Part shown: piece after piece, positions 54,403 through 63,969 of the stretch
How the letters are laid out: every line of letters begins with the position of its first letter
Numbering within the stretch: position 1 is the stretch's first letter
Source of the DNA: an uncultured Bacteroidales bacterium
Lineage (GTDB): Bacteria; Bacteroidota; Bacteroidia; Bacteroidales; UBA932
DNA: 64,000 bases
Assembly: GCA_949286415.1 (NCBI GenBank)
Contig: CASEBV010000005.1
Location: forward strand, 51,592 to 115,591
Direction of reading: 5' to 3'
Made by a program: the position numbers and the translations under genes
Notes under the pieces: generated by a model
The model's input: the letters and a program-made list of their open reading frames with translations, nothing else
The model's database searches: none
What the model was told of the DNA's origin: nothing

Positions 54403-55785
54403 TCAATTTTTTCTGTTCGGAAGGTCTATTTCAAGTTCAGGGTGTTTCCTTGAGGAGGCAATGAGCATTATGGCTACAGCTATTGCCACCGTGCCGAGTC
54501 CTATGAAAATGTATTCGGCATTTACGGCTGCGCTGATTTCCTGGATTCTGTTGCCCGGCTCGGTGACGGTGTCCCTGAAGATTCTCCCGACAAAAATCGG
54601 CACGAGGAGCATGCCCATGTTCTGTATCCAATATATCAGCGAATATGCTGTGCCGAGATTCTTTTCCGGAATTATCTTGGGAACGGTCGGCCACATGGCC
54701 GAAGGCACGAGGGAATATCCTGTCCCGAGCAATGATATGGCAAGGTAGCCGTAGAAAGGTTCTCCCTGTGGGGCAAATGCCATTATGAGATGGGCGCAGA
54801 GCACGAGGACGGCCCCCGTTATCATCCATATTGTCGCTTTTCCCACCTTGTCGACAATAGCCCCGAACAGCGGGGTGAATATGACCGTGAAGAACGGAAT
54901 CATCGTTATCACCCATTTTGCCGCGTCCACATCCATGTCAAAGCGCGGGATGACTATGGCTGTGCCGAATTTCTTGAAGGAGATGATGCAGCAATAGAAA
55001 AATACGCACAGAAGGGCAATCATGATGAATCTCGGATTGGTGAGAACCTTCAGTATGTCGCTGAATCTGAATTTGTCTTCATCCCTGACTTTCCCTTTTG
55101 CGGAAATTACCCCCTTGTCCCTGTCGAATCTTGCGTCCATGGCAACGAATATTGCCCAGAGAATACCTCCCGCAAGCATCATGCATAGCCCGGCTATTGC
55201 AGGCCGTGCAGTTTCGGCAAGCGTATATATTTCTCCCGCAGACTTTTCTGCCACGAGTATCGGAGAAAGGATGAATGCCGTGGCCGTGCCGAGCCGTGCT
55301 ATAGCCAGCTGGAGCCCCATGGCAAGTGCGACATTCCTGCCCTTGAACCATTTGGCAATTGACCTTGTGACGGCTACTCCGGCGATTTCACTGCCGAGGC
55401 CGAACAGCATGCACCCGATATATGCTATTGTCAGTGATGTGGCCGGTTCGAGGCCGGAAGTTATCGCCGCCAGAACTGTTGCCGCCCCGGCAATCATCAG
55501 CCCGACGAAGACGGAGCCGACGATGCGCACTCCGAACATGTCAAGCAATACGCCGCAGACTACAAGGCCTCCGCACACGCAGAGAAAAGAGTAGCCGCCG
55601 GCATAGAACCCGTAGCCCGCACTGTCCCATCCGAGTGCCAGCATGTCAGGGTTCTGGAAAATATGCGACAATGTGGAGAACATGTCATCGAAGAAGTACG
55701 ATGCGAACATCGGTACCACGAGACATGCAAGGGCAATCCAGCATGCCGTGCTGCTTGCAGCTATATTTTTACCTGCCTTGTCCAC
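54403..55785 (-). CDS. MFS transporter (MFSD1-like), paralogue 1
   Basis: A 12-helix major facilitator of about 460 residues. The GTG at 55785 gives an N-terminus (VDKAGKNIAASSTACWIALACL) matching the length of the upstream paralogue; an ATG at 55860 would overlap that gene by 65 bp. SIAKWFKGRNVALAMGLQLAIARLGTATAF is shared with the paralogue and resembles MFSD1-type dipeptide/anion carriers. Substrate unknown. Confidence 0.82.
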   Translation of the reverse strand: MDKAGKNIAASSTACWIALACLVVPMFASYFFDDMFSTLSHIFQNPDMLALGWDSAGYGFYAGGYSFLCVCGGLVVCGVLLDMFGVRIVGSVFVGLMIAGAATVLAAITSGLEPATSLTIAYIGCMLFGLGSEIAGVAVTRSIAKWFKGRNVALAMGLQLAIARLGTATAFILSPILVAEKSAGEIYTLAETARPAIAGLCMMLAGGILWAIFVAMDARFDRDKGVISAKGKVRDEDKFRFSDILKVLTNPRFIMIALLCVFFYCCIISFKKFGTAIVIPRFDMDVDAAKWVITMIPFFTVIFTPLFGAIVDKVGKATIWMITGAVLVLCAHLIMAFAPQGEPFYGYLAISLLGTGYSLVPSAMWPTVPKIIPEKNLGTAYSLIYWIQNMGMLLVPIFVGRIFRDTVTEPGNRIQEISAAVNAEYIFIGLGTVAIAVAIMLIASSRKHPELEIDLPNRKN

Positions 55786-55795
55786 TGTCCGGCCG

Positions 55796-57175
55796 TCATT
55801 TGTTTTCTTCCTTCCTGATGTTCGGAAGCTCGAGCCCGAATCCTTTCCTGCGGTCCTCAATCTTGAGCAGCAGGCTGAAGATGAAGGCCAGTATGCCGAA
55901 TGATGAGAATATTATCATAGGCATCAGATAGCCTCCCGTTGAATTGAGGACTACTCCGATGAGCAGAGGCACGAGGCAGAGTCCGATGTTCTGTACCCAG
56001 AAAATAAGGCAGTATGCACTTCCCAGCACTTTTTCGTCGATGACTTTCGGGACGCTTGGCCACAGGGCTGCAGGCACGAGGGAGAAACTTACTCCGAGAA
56101 CCACTATCAGCAGCAGGGCGAACCATTTGTGCGGGAATACCGGCAGCAGGAATGCGAAACTGAGATGGCAGACAATCATTATGACCGCACCTATCATGAG
56201 CATTGAGGCTCCTTTGCCCTTGTAGTCAAGAAGGAGACCCAGAAGCGGGGTCAGGCACATGGCGAGGATAGGGAAGCAGCTGAAAAGCTGTGAAGCGGTG
56301 GCGGCATCCACATTGAGGGTCACTTCAAGGAAGTTCGGGGCATACCGCTGGAACGGGAAGATTGCGGAATAATAAAGTACGCAGAGCAGGGCCACAAGCC
56401 AGAACATCTTGCTTGTGAAGATCTGCCTGAGGTCACTTACATGGAACTCGTCCTCCGGACTCTTTTCTTCAGTGGCTTCTCCGGCTGCAATCAGTTCCTT
56501 GTCAAGCCTTGTGTCCATTATGGAGAAAACTATGTAGTTGATGAGGCCGACGAGAAGGAGGCAGGAGCAGAATGCCAGCGGAGCTACCACGGATCCGCCG
56601 AACTTGCCGGAAATTGCCGGAGAAAGCCACATCACGGCGAACACTCCGAGACGGGCAATGGCCATCTCCATGCCCATTGCGAGAGCCATTTCCTTGCCTT
56701 TGAACCATTTGGCTATGGCCTTGGATACAGTGGTGCCGGCCATTTCGCAGCCGCAGCCGAATATCATGAATCCCAGGGCCGCCATCTTGGCGCTCCCCGG
56801 CATTGCGGTCCACCAGCTGTCGAGCCATGCGCATGTTTCCGTAGTCTGGAACCAGTCGCTTATTCCGATGAATTTGATTCCGGCCCCGAAGACCATGAGG
56901 GATGCCGACAGTATTCCCGTGAAGCGGATACCCATCTTGTCAAGGATGATGCCGGCGATGATGAGGAAACCGCATACATTCAGTATGTATTCAGAAGCCG
57001 CATATGTCCCGAATACTCCGCTGTCCCATCCCCGTTCTCCCTCGATTAGGGATTTGAGCGGGGACATCACGTCCACGAACATGTATGCGAAGAACATCAT
57101 CAGGGCGATGAGAATGAGGGCGGCCCATCTTGCCGCTGCGTAGTCGTTGAGGAATTTTCTTATTGTTGCTGTCAT
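55796..57175 (-). CDS. MFS transporter (MFSD1-like), paralogue 2
   Basis: A 459-residue 12-helix carrier with the same AIAKWFKGKEMALAMGMEMAIARLG stretch and a matching C-terminal half (IDEKVLGSAYCLIFWVQNIG vs NLGTAYSLIYWIQNMG in paralogue 1). Tandem duplication is clear, though the two have diverged enough to suggest different substrates. It follows purA by 87 bp on the same strand. Confidence 0.87.
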   Translation of the reverse strand: MTATIRKFLNDYAAARWAALILIALMMFFAYMFVDVMSPLKSLIEGERGWDSGVFGTYAASEYILNVCGFLIIAGIILDKMGIRFTGILSASLMVFGAGIKFIGISDWFQTTETCAWLDSWWTAMPGSAKMAALGFMIFGCGCEMAGTTVSKAIAKWFKGKEMALAMGMEMAIARLGVFAVMWLSPAISGKFGGSVVAPLAFCSCLLLVGLINYIVFSIMDTRLDKELIAAGEATEEKSPEDEFHVSDLRQIFTSKMFWLVALLCVLYYSAIFPFQRYAPNFLEVTLNVDAATASQLFSCFPILAMCLTPLLGLLLDYKGKGASMLMIGAVIMIVCHLSFAFLLPVFPHKWFALLLIVVLGVSFSLVPAALWPSVPKVIDEKVLGSAYCLIFWVQNIGLCLVPLLIGVVLNSTGGYLMPMIIFSSFGILAFIFSLLLKIEDRRKGFGLELPNIRKEENK

Positions 57176-57262
57176 TTTTTTCTTGGGCTTTCCGGATTTC
57201 CGGTGTAGTTAATCTGATGTTTTTATGATTTTCTGTAATGTCATTCTGATTCTCCGGTGTCC

Positions 57263-58522
57263 CTATCTCATGATAGTGGCCTCACGGTCAGGACCGAGGG
57301 AAATGATTTTGATCGGGACTCCGAGATAATTCTCCATGAATCTGATATAGTTCCTGAATGCTTCCGGAAGTTCTTCTTCTTTTCTGCATCCGGTGAGGTC
57401 GGTGTTCCATCCCTTGAATTCGGTGTAGACAGGCTCTATTTCGGCGTAGGTGTCGAAAGGAACCTGAAGTGTCTCTTCTCCGTCCACTTTGTAAGAAGTG
57501 CAGACCTTTATGGTTTCAAAGGAATCGAGACAGTCGGACTTCATCATGATGAGGTCCGTGACTCCGCTTATCATGACGGCATATCTGAGGGCCACAAGGT
57601 CAAGCCATCCGGTTCTTCTCGGTCTGCCTGTCACGGCTCCGAACTCGTTGCCGATTTTCCTGAGCTTTTCTCCGGTCTCGTCGAAGAGCTCCGTAGGGAA
57701 TGGCCCGCTTCCTACCCTCGTGCAGTAGGCCTTGAAAATGCCGTAGACATGCCCGATTTGAGAAGGAGCGATGCCGAGACCTATGCAGGCTCCGGCGCAT
57801 GCGGTGGATGATGAGGTCACGAAAGGATATGAGCCGTAGTCGATGTCCAGCATGGACCCCTGGGCCCCTTCGGCAAGGATGGATCTGGTCTTGAGAGTCT
57901 CGTTGACATAGTATTCGCAGTCAATCATCCTGAACTCCTTGAGGTATTCCACGGCCTCCATGAACGCTGCCTCTTCTGCATCCGGGTCGCATTCGAAGCC
58001 CATCTGGCTGAGTGTCCTGACATGCCTTTCCTTGAGTCTGGCGTATCTTTCTCGGAAATTGTCCGCAAGGATGTCCCCGACACGGAGTCCGTTGCGGCTG
58101 ACTTTGTCTGTATATGTAGGTCCGATGCCCTTGAGTGTAGAGCCGATTTTCCCCTTGCCCATGGCTGCCTCATTGGCAGCATCCAGAAGCCGGTGCGTCG
58201 GAAGTATGAGATGGGCTTTCTTGGCCACCAGAATCCTGTCTTTTACAGGGACGCCGGTCTTTGCGATATTTTCGCATTCGCTGCGGAATGTTATCGGGTC
58301 CAGGACTACGCCGTTCCCGACGATATTGATTGCATCTTCCCTGAATATTCCGGAGGGTACGGACCTCAGTACAAAGCTGTGTCCTTCAAAATGAAGTGAA
58401 TGTCCCGCATTCGGCCCTCCCTGGAACCGTGCCACTACGGGATATCTTCTTGCAAGTACATCCACAATCTTGCCTTTCCCTTCATCTCCCCACTGGAGAC
58501 CGAGCACTACGTCTGTTTTCAT
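57263..58522 (-). CDS. purA: Adenylosuccinate synthetase
   Basis: A 419-residue GTP-dependent enzyme joining IMP and aspartate on the way to AMP. The P-loop-like LQWGDEGKGKIVD with catalytic Asp, GPNAGHSLHFEGHSF with catalytic His, GIGPTYTDK and the C-terminal SLGPDREATI are conserved. Confidence 0.97.
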   Translation of the reverse strand: MKTDVVLGLQWGDEGKGKIVDVLARRYPVVARFQGGPNAGHSLHFEGHSFVLRSVPSGIFREDAINIVGNGVVLDPITFRSECENIAKTGVPVKDRILVAKKAHLILPTHRLLDAANEAAMGKGKIGSTLKGIGPTYTDKVSRNGLRVGDILADNFRERYARLKERHVRTLSQMGFECDPDAEEAAFMEAVEYLKEFRMIDCEYYVNETLKTRSILAEGAQGSMLDIDYGSYPFVTSSSTACAGACIGLGIAPSQIGHVYGIFKAYCTRVGSGPFPTELFDETGEKLRKIGNEFGAVTGRPRRTGWLDLVALRYAVMISGVTDLIMMKSDCLDSFETIKVCTSYKVDGEETLQVPFDTYAEIEPVYTEFKGWNTDLTGCRKEEELPEAFRNYIRFMENYLGVPIKIISLGPDREATIMR

Positions 58523-58597
58523 ATTCTGCTGTGTATTGTATGATTTGTGTGTTGTTTATAATCTGTCGGAACCGGTTTCCCTTTGGCTGGGCTGTCT

Positions 58598-59140
58598 TCA
58601 GAACGGCAGGTCGTCATCGTCTTCTGCAGCAGCAAAAGAAGATGGGGCTGAAGTCTGATTCCCCGGTTCTGGAGCCGGTGCTGCAGACTGCCTGACATGT
58701 GCCGCAGGGATGCTCCTGTTGTCGGAAGACGCCGGATTGTCGGACTTTTTGCCGAGAAGCTGAAGATTGTCGGCGATGATTTCAGTGACATACCTCTTGT
58801 TCCCCGACTGGTCTTCCCATGATCTGGTCCTGATGCGTCCTTCTACAAAAAGCTGTGTGCCTTTCCTGACGTATTTCTCGGTGATGTCGGCATTTCCTCT
58901 CCAGGCTACGATGTTGTGCCATTCGGTGTTTTCCCTGAGATTGCCGCTGCGGTCCCTGAATCTTTCTGTGGTGGCCAGCGTGAAACTTGCGACTTTTGTC
59001 GCTCCGCCCCATGCCTGGCCCCCGGAACTGTTCATGTCGCCTTGTCCTGCACTGCTGCCATTTGCGGCATTGCCTTCAATATATCTTATTTCAGGGTCTT
59101 TGCCGACATTGCCTATCAGCATGGCTTTGTTTAGTGACAT
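58598..59140 (-). CDS. ssb: Single-stranded DNA-binding protein
   Basis: About 180 residues from ATG 59140 (MSLNKAMLIGNVGKDPEIRY); the frame's earlier start lacks family support. An OB fold (VASFTLATTERFRDRSG, GTQLFVEGRIRTRSWEDQSG) is followed by a disordered tail ending DDDDLPF, the partner-binding tip. The segment between residues 25 and 45 (Gly/Ser-rich, AANGSSAGQGDMNSSGG) is an insertion in the usual L12 region. Confidence 0.95.
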   Translation of the reverse strand: MSLNKAMLIGNVGKDPEIRYIEGNAANGSSAGQGDMNSSGGQAWGGATKVASFTLATTERFRDRSGNLRENTEWHNIVAWRGNADITEKYVRKGTQLFVEGRIRTRSWEDQSGNKRYVTEIIADNLQLLGKKSDNPASSDNRSIPAAHVRQSAAPAPEPGNQTSAPSSFAAAEDDDDLPF

Positions 59141-59212
59141 TCCTTTGATTTTTAAAATACCCGGCAAGATACTCAATAATTCAAAATATAGGAAATAAAT
59201 GTTGCAATAGTT

Positions 59213-60076
59213 TTACACAGGCAGGGCACGGGCCTGTCCTGCAACTTCTGCCATCGCGTCTTCATCGGGATGTTCGCCAGTGAAAATTTCAAAGCCGGCG
59301 ACGGCCTGCTGCAGCAGCCATTCAGTGCCGGGAATGTATTCCGGAAGGCATGTGTGCCTGTTTTCATTTTGTGCAATTCTCTTCAGCAGGCCAGGGAACT
59401 GCGGGTCCCTGTAGTTGGCTTCAAGTATTATTTTCCCGTGCGGACGCTCGCCTCCGGAGGCGAAATCTTCGGGGGCAAGGCCGTCAAGTATGCCTGGTAC
59501 CGCCGGCAGGGTATGGATGACGATTTCCGCTTTCCTGAAACAATCTCTGAAATCTTCCATGCCCAGTATGGTTATCTCCCTGTCCTTCAGCCTTTGTGCG
59601 AAGGCTTCCGCCTTTTCCCGGGATCTGTTTACGATTATGGTTTCGCGGCATAGTCCGCTTGCTGCCGCTGCCGCCGCCTTCCCGGCCCCTCCGCATCCGA
59701 CTACGAGAGCAGAAGAAGTCTTGCCTGTCATTCCAAGGTCATGCATGGCCTTTCCAATGCACATTCTGACTCCGTAATAGTCAGTGTTGTAGGCATATAT
59801 CCCATTCCCGGTTTTGAGCAGGAGGTTTGCCGCACCTATTTCGGCGCATCCGGGCTCTGCGGCATCGGCATGGGAGAATGCCTTTTCCTTGAATGGGGCC
59901 GTCACATTGATTCCGTCGTAGCATCCGATGAACTTCCCGTAGGATGCCCCGAAATCATCGCCTCTGATGAGGTCATAATAATAATCCCTGCCCCATTTCT
60001 CCCCGTATCCTGCCCTGAACAGGGCCGGGCTGAGGGAGTGGGAGATGGGAAAGCCTATGAGTCCGAACCGTTTCAT
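59213..60076 (-). CDS. aroE: Shikimate dehydrogenase
   Basis: A 287-residue NADPH enzyme of aromatic amino acid synthesis. IGFPISHSLSPALF, NVTAPFKEKAF with catalytic Lys, NTDYYGVRM with catalytic Asp and the dinucleotide loop VVGCGGAGKAA are present. Confidence 0.93.
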   Translation of the reverse strand: MKRFGLIGFPISHSLSPALFRAGYGEKWGRDYYYDLIRGDDFGASYGKFIGCYDGINVTAPFKEKAFSHADAAEPGCAEIGAANLLLKTGNGIYAYNTDYYGVRMCIGKAMHDLGMTGKTSSALVVGCGGAGKAAAAAASGLCRETIIVNRSREKAEAFAQRLKDREITILGMEDFRDCFRKAEIVIHTLPAVPGILDGLAPEDFASGGERPHGKIILEANYRDPQFPGLLKRIAQNENRHTCLPEYIPGTEWLLQQAVAGFEIFTGEHPDEDAMAEVAGQARALPV

Positions 60077-60095
60077 GAGTCATGTGTGGTCTGAA

Positions 60096-60127
60096 TTGCA
60101 AAAGTAAATATTTTATATGTAATTTTG
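60096..60127 (+). promoter_or_regulatory. Possible promoter of the SBF-like carrier
   Basis: TTG (60096-60098) and TAATTTTG (60120-60127) are 21 bp apart, upstream of ATG 60167. The region also serves the divergent aroE gene, whose own -7-like box TACTTTTG overlaps it on the other strand. Confidence 0.4.
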
Positions 60128-60166
60128 CGCGCCGTGGTTTGCAGGAGCCGGGGATACGGCTGTATT

Positions 60167-61171
60167 ATGAAGTCTATGGTGAGTTTCAGAATTATCGCAG
60201 GGAAGCTGGTGAAATTGGCGAAGTCCTGGTCAATGCCTCTGGGTATCTGTACCGGGATTGCAGTCTATGCGGCTTTCCATTTCCTTTCTTTCCTGAATCC
60301 CCTGAAGCCTGCGGCAGAGGTGACGGCAGAGCATCTCATCCCGCTGCTTCAGTTCGTGATGCTTTTCTTTACCTTCTGCAAGGTGCGCCCGCGTGACATG
60401 AAAATCAGGAAATGGCATCTGCAGGTGGCTGCCGTCCAGGTGCTTGCCTGTCTGGCCATCGCCCTGCCCCTTCACTTTTTCCCGGATTTCAGGTATGCTG
60501 CCGTAGCGGAGGGAATTATGGTCTGCATCGTGTGTCCGACTGCCGTGGCTGCGGCTGTCATAACAGGCCGGCTCGGAGGAAATGAGTCTTCTCTGACGAC
60601 ATATACCATAATAAGCAACATCGTTGCTGCGGTTGTGATACCTCTGGCATTTCCTCTTGTTGAAAAGCATGGGGAAATGTCGTTCTTCATGCAGTTTGCC
60701 GTGATTCTGAAGATGGTCTTCCCTGTGCTGATCTGTCCTCTTTTTGCGGCGTGGATTGTACGGAGATTCTTTCCGAGGCTGCTGGCGGCAATCCTGAGAT
60801 ATTGCGGCAGCCTTGCATTTTATCTTTGGGCATTCTCTCTCATAATGATTATAGCGCAGGCCCTCCGCTCTGTGGTCAACGGACATTTTGAGCCATGGCT
60901 GCTGTGGATGCAGGCGGGAGCAAGCCTTGTGCTCTGCGTGATTCTGTTCTTCTGCGGAAAGATTCTCGGCGGCCGATATGGTGACAGGACAAGTGCTGGA
61001 CAAGCCATGGGACAGAAGAATACGGTCTTCGCCATCTGGGTGTCCGTAGCCTATCTTTCTCCGGTTGTCTCGGTTGCCCCGAGCTGCTATATCCTCTGGC
61101 AGAATATCTTCAACAGCTGGCAGCTGTGGCGCCGGCAGACCTCTGGCGTACAGCCTCGTAAAGGAGAATAG
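60167..61171 (+). CDS. SBF/BASS-like membrane carrier
   Basis: A 334-residue, about ten-helix inner-membrane protein. Segments CIVCPTAVAAAVITGRLGG, LTTYTIISNIVAAVVIPLAFP and QAMGQKNTVFAIWVSVAY... resemble the bile-acid:sodium symporter (SBF) fold, with a charged-residue pair near the crossing helices. The substrate is unknown. ATG 60167 is chosen over the open frame's start at 60125. The last 62 bp overlap the convergent methyltransferase gene. Confidence 0.75.
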   Translation: MKSMVSFRIIAGKLVKLAKSWSMPLGICTGIAVYAAFHFLSFLNPLKPAAEVTAEHLIPLLQFVMLFFTFCKVRPRDMKIRKWHLQVAAVQVLACLAIALPLHFFPDFRYAAVAEGIMVCIVCPTAVAAAVITGRLGGNESSLTTYTIISNIVAAVVIPLAFPLVEKHGEMSFFMQFAVILKMVFPVLICPLFAAWIVRRFFPRLLAAILRYCGSLAFYLWAFSLIMIIAQALRSVVNGHFEPWLLWMQAGASLVLCVILFFCGKILGGRYGDRTSAGQAMGQKNTVFAIWVSVAYLSPVVSVAPSCYILWQNIFNSWQLWRRQTSGVQPRKGE

Positions 61172-62042
61172 CCGCCGACACCGAGACATTCAGGGAGTCA
61201 AGCTGCCCGAGCATCGGGATTTTTATCCGGGCATCCGCGTTTTCTCTCCAGATGTCCGTCAGCCCCGTGGCTTCAGTGCCCATGACGATGGCCGTGCCGC
61301 GGGTCATGGGCGTGTCATAATAGTATCTTGAGTCCTGAAGCTGAGCCGTAAGGATTTGTATGTTCTTGCTTTTCAGCCATCTGATTGTGTCTTCTGACGA
61401 TGCGGCCGCCACCTGCCTTGAGAAAACGGCCCCGATGCTTGCCCGGATGAGGTTCGGATTGTACAGGTCGGTGAGCGGGTCGCAGATGATCACGGCATCT
61501 GCTCCTGCCGCATCGGCGCTGCGGAGCACTGCTCCGAGATTTCCGGGTTTCTCTACACTTTCCAGAACCATTATCAGCGGATTTCCTGTCAGATGTAGCC
61601 CGCCAAGAGACAGGTCTTTCCACTCTACTTCGGCAATTATGCCTTCCGTGCCACCCCGGTAGGCGACCTTGTCGTAGAGTGCTGACGGTATGTCTATGAC
61701 AAGCAGCCCGTCGGACTGACCTTTTCTTCCGGCGTCCTCCGGATGCTTTTGCAAGGCATCCGTCCCTTGTGTCTCTCCATGAGCCTGCCGGCGTCCGTCA
61801 TGGTACTCATGCAGGACTGCCTCTGCTTTCCTGATGATTGCCTCAGCCTCTGTGTCCGGTATTATCTCTCTGCACACGAAAATCGTCCTGACGCGGTATC
61901 CTGCCTCTATGCAGTGTCCGAGTTCTCTGCGGCCTTCAACGACGAAAAGCCCGCGCTCCCGTCTCAGCCTGGATTTTTCCTGGAGCGCGAGCAGTTCCTT
62001 TATCTTCGGATTCTGCGCCGATGTGACAGTCTCTGTTCTCAT
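61110..62042 (-). CDS. SPOUT RNA 2'-O-methyltransferase (TrmH/SpoU family)
   Basis: About 310 residues from ATG 62042 (MRTETVTSAQNPKIKELLAL). An N-terminal substrate-binding domain (GLFVVEGRRELGHCIEAG) is followed by the SPOUT knot: VEKPGNLGAVLRSADAAGAD, VMGTEATGLTD and IPMLGQLDSLNVSVSAAILL. Residues about 70-110 hold a charged insertion (DGRRQAHGETQGTDALQ) not usual for the family. The target (rRNA or tRNA) cannot be told. Its start lies 17 bp after the stop of the restriction endonuclease, so the R-M genes were placed immediately upstream. Confidence 0.88.
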   Translation of the reverse strand: MRTETVTSAQNPKIKELLALQEKSRLRRERGLFVVEGRRELGHCIEAGYRVRTIFVCREIIPDTEAEAIIRKAEAVLHEYHDGRRQAHGETQGTDALQKHPEDAGRKGQSDGLLVIDIPSALYDKVAYRGGTEGIIAEVEWKDLSLGGLHLTGNPLIMVLESVEKPGNLGAVLRSADAAGADAVIICDPLTDLYNPNLIRASIGAVFSRQVAAASSEDTIRWLKSKNIQILTAQLQDSRYYYDTPMTRGTAIVMGTEATGLTDIWRENADARIKIPMLGQLDSLNVSVSAAILLYEAVRQRSAGATAASC

Positions 62043-62059
62043 AAGATACGGCTTTGAAT

Positions 62060-62788
62060 TTATTTTCCGGAATTGATACAGACTATTTTGTCCCATAGGA
62101 TATTACCGTCTGAATCACAATAAAGGGAAATGAAATCACGTGTGAACCGTGTGATCATTTTATCATATTCTTGTTTGTATTGTTGATTCTTCTCGGCGGC
62201 ATCTATACCTAACGGCTCTATTATGTCTATATATAAGGTTTCGGATCCGGAGATGAATTCCCAGAAGCGCTCTCCACACAGTTTGATGTGAGTGTCCTTT
62301 CTGATATTGTTTTCTTTGCCATAGCAACATCCTTCTATGGCTTCGCATAAATTTCTATTCCCGCTTGTATGGTATATTCTTTTTGCTTTAAGAAAATTTT
62401 CTTTCAGTTTTTTCAATGATGACGAGTTTGACCATTTCGGGCCAGATTTGATGCTTATGAAATAGTGTGTTCCGTCCTTATCCATTTCTAGATCAATGCC
62501 CTCAGCCGAACTTTTATATCCATTGTAGACTATATTTGCTATGAATATTGCAAGGCCTTCCAGCCAGTCTCCGAACATACTCTCTTCCGCTGATGATAAG
62601 AACGCGGAAGCGATACTTTCAACGATTTCCTGTGGAGTATTGAGGTTTTTAGCCTTGTACAGGTATGGATTCTTGCTTTTTATAAGTCTGTTCAGTTGCA
62701 GTGATTTCAGTTTGTCAATCCTGCTTGAGTGAAAGTATGCGATGTTGTTGGCGACATAGTCTTCCACTTGTGATATCAACGTATTCAT
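62060..62788 (-). CDS. Type II restriction endonuclease, PmeII-like family
   Basis: A 242-residue protein. TPQEIVESIASAFLSSAEES, MFGDWLEGLAIFIANIVYNG and EGIDLEMDKDGTHYF-ISIKSGPKW match my memory of PmeII-type endonucleases. A PD-(D/E)XK-like site fits Glu77, Asp99 and Lys114 (ISIK). Its ATG overlaps the stop of the cytosine methyltransferase gene (ATGA), so the two form an operon with the methyltransferase first. Composition is AT-richer than the neighbouring genes. Confidence 0.72.
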   Translation of the reverse strand: MNTLISQVEDYVANNIAYFHSSRIDKLKSLQLNRLIKSKNPYLYKAKNLNTPQEIVESIASAFLSSAEESMFGDWLEGLAIFIANIVYNGYKSSAEGIDLEMDKDGTHYFISIKSGPKWSNSSSLKKLKENFLKAKRIYHTSGNRNLCEAIEGCCYGKENNIRKDTHIKLCGERFWEFISGSETLYIDIIEPLGIDAAEKNQQYKQEYDKMITRFTRDFISLYCDSDGNILWDKIVCINSGK

Positions 62789-63969
62789 AGGCTGTCTTTT
62801 AAGTACTGGATTTTCTCATCGAACAATTTTGTGAATTCATAGTCTACGGCTTTTTTGTATCTGGAATATGAAATTCTTGGCTTGTCATCACAAGTCTCAT
62901 TGTGAATGTGCCGCATTATCTGCTTCCCGACAGCAAGTCCGAGACCTACAGGTACTGCATTGCCTATTTGCTTGTAAATCAGTTCGATTTTACCTTCGAA
63001 TCTCCAAGTGTCAGGGAATTGCTGTATTCTTGCGTATTCCTCTATGGATAAAGGTCTTAATTCTGTCGGATGGCAAAGCAGTGTAGCCGGCATTGTCGGA
63101 CTCGTTACAAGAGTAGGGGACGGCCTGTCGAATGAAAGTCGCCTTAAGAAACCTGTTTTGCCTCCAGGCAGTCCGTACGCTTTTCCCATTGCCTCCTTCG
63201 CCATTTCAGGAGGAAGATTTCTCCAGTTCTGTCCTTCTTTCAGTAATTTCATGTATTGTATGCTGTTGGAACGGAGCGGGATATATTTTAAGTCGTCTTT
63301 TCCGGACAAATCCCCTATTGCGTCCTTTAATGTAACCCATTTCTGTGTGCCGAAATCTCCATTTTCAGAATGGGTCGGGGCCGGTAATGGTACTTTAGAA
63401 CCGATATGTCCTATAATTATGACTCTTTCTCTTTGCTCTGGAACACCATAATTTGCTGCGTTGAACAATGCATAACTGATATTGTATCCGATTTTTTGAA
63501 CTTCTTTGGTAAGAAAATGTAAAACACTTCCTTTTATATCCTTAATATTTTCATATTCATTATATTCAGGTGGAACACTATTCAGTTTCGCGGATAAAAT
63601 CCCGCGTACGTTTTCCAAAATGAAGTATTTCGGACGTATTTCGGACAGAATACGCAGATATTGTATGATAACGTTTCCTCTGAAGTCATCGAATCCGCGC
63701 TGTTTCCCGGCTGTGGAAAACGCCTGGCATGGTGGGCCGCCTATCAGTAAGGTTACCTGACCGTCATTGATGCCTGCTGTCTTAAGCAGGTCTTCTGAAG
63801 AGACATTGTTTATGTCCTTTTCTATGACAGGTATATCAGTATTATTACGGATAGTCTGCGCAGCCCATTTGTCCATCTCGACACATACCCTGATGTCAAA
63901 TCCGGCTTTCTCAATCCCAAGATCCAGTCCCATTGCACCGGAAAATAATGATATTGTGGTATAATTCAT
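62785..63969 (-). CDS. DNA (cytosine-5-)-methyltransferase of the R-M system
   Basis: A 394-residue C5 methyltransferase. Motif I is SLFSGAMGLDLGIEKAGF, motif IV GGPPCQAFSTAGKQRG with catalytic Cys81, motif VI ILENVRG, motif VIII VPEQRERVIIIG, and motifs IX-X (YARIQQFPDTWRF, IYKQIGNAVPVGLGLAVGKQI). The target-recognition region lies around residues 220-320. It protects the host from the endonuclease encoded by the next gene; recognition sequence unknown. The complete gene starts 31 bp from the window's right edge. Confidence 0.95.
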   Translation of the reverse strand: MNYTTISLFSGAMGLDLGIEKAGFDIRVCVEMDKWAAQTIRNNTDIPVIEKDINNVSSEDLLKTAGINDGQVTLLIGGPPCQAFSTAGKQRGFDDFRGNVIIQYLRILSEIRPKYFILENVRGILSAKLNSVPPEYNEYENIKDIKGSVLHFLTKEVQKIGYNISYALFNAANYGVPEQRERVIIIGHIGSKVPLPAPTHSENGDFGTQKWVTLKDAIGDLSGKDDLKYIPLRSNSIQYMKLLKEGQNWRNLPPEMAKEAMGKAYGLPGGKTGFLRRLSFDRPSPTLVTSPTMPATLLCHPTELRPLSIEEYARIQQFPDTWRFEGKIELIYKQIGNAVPVGLGLAVGKQIMRHIHNETCDDKPRISYSRYKKAVDYEFTKLFDEKIQYLKDSL

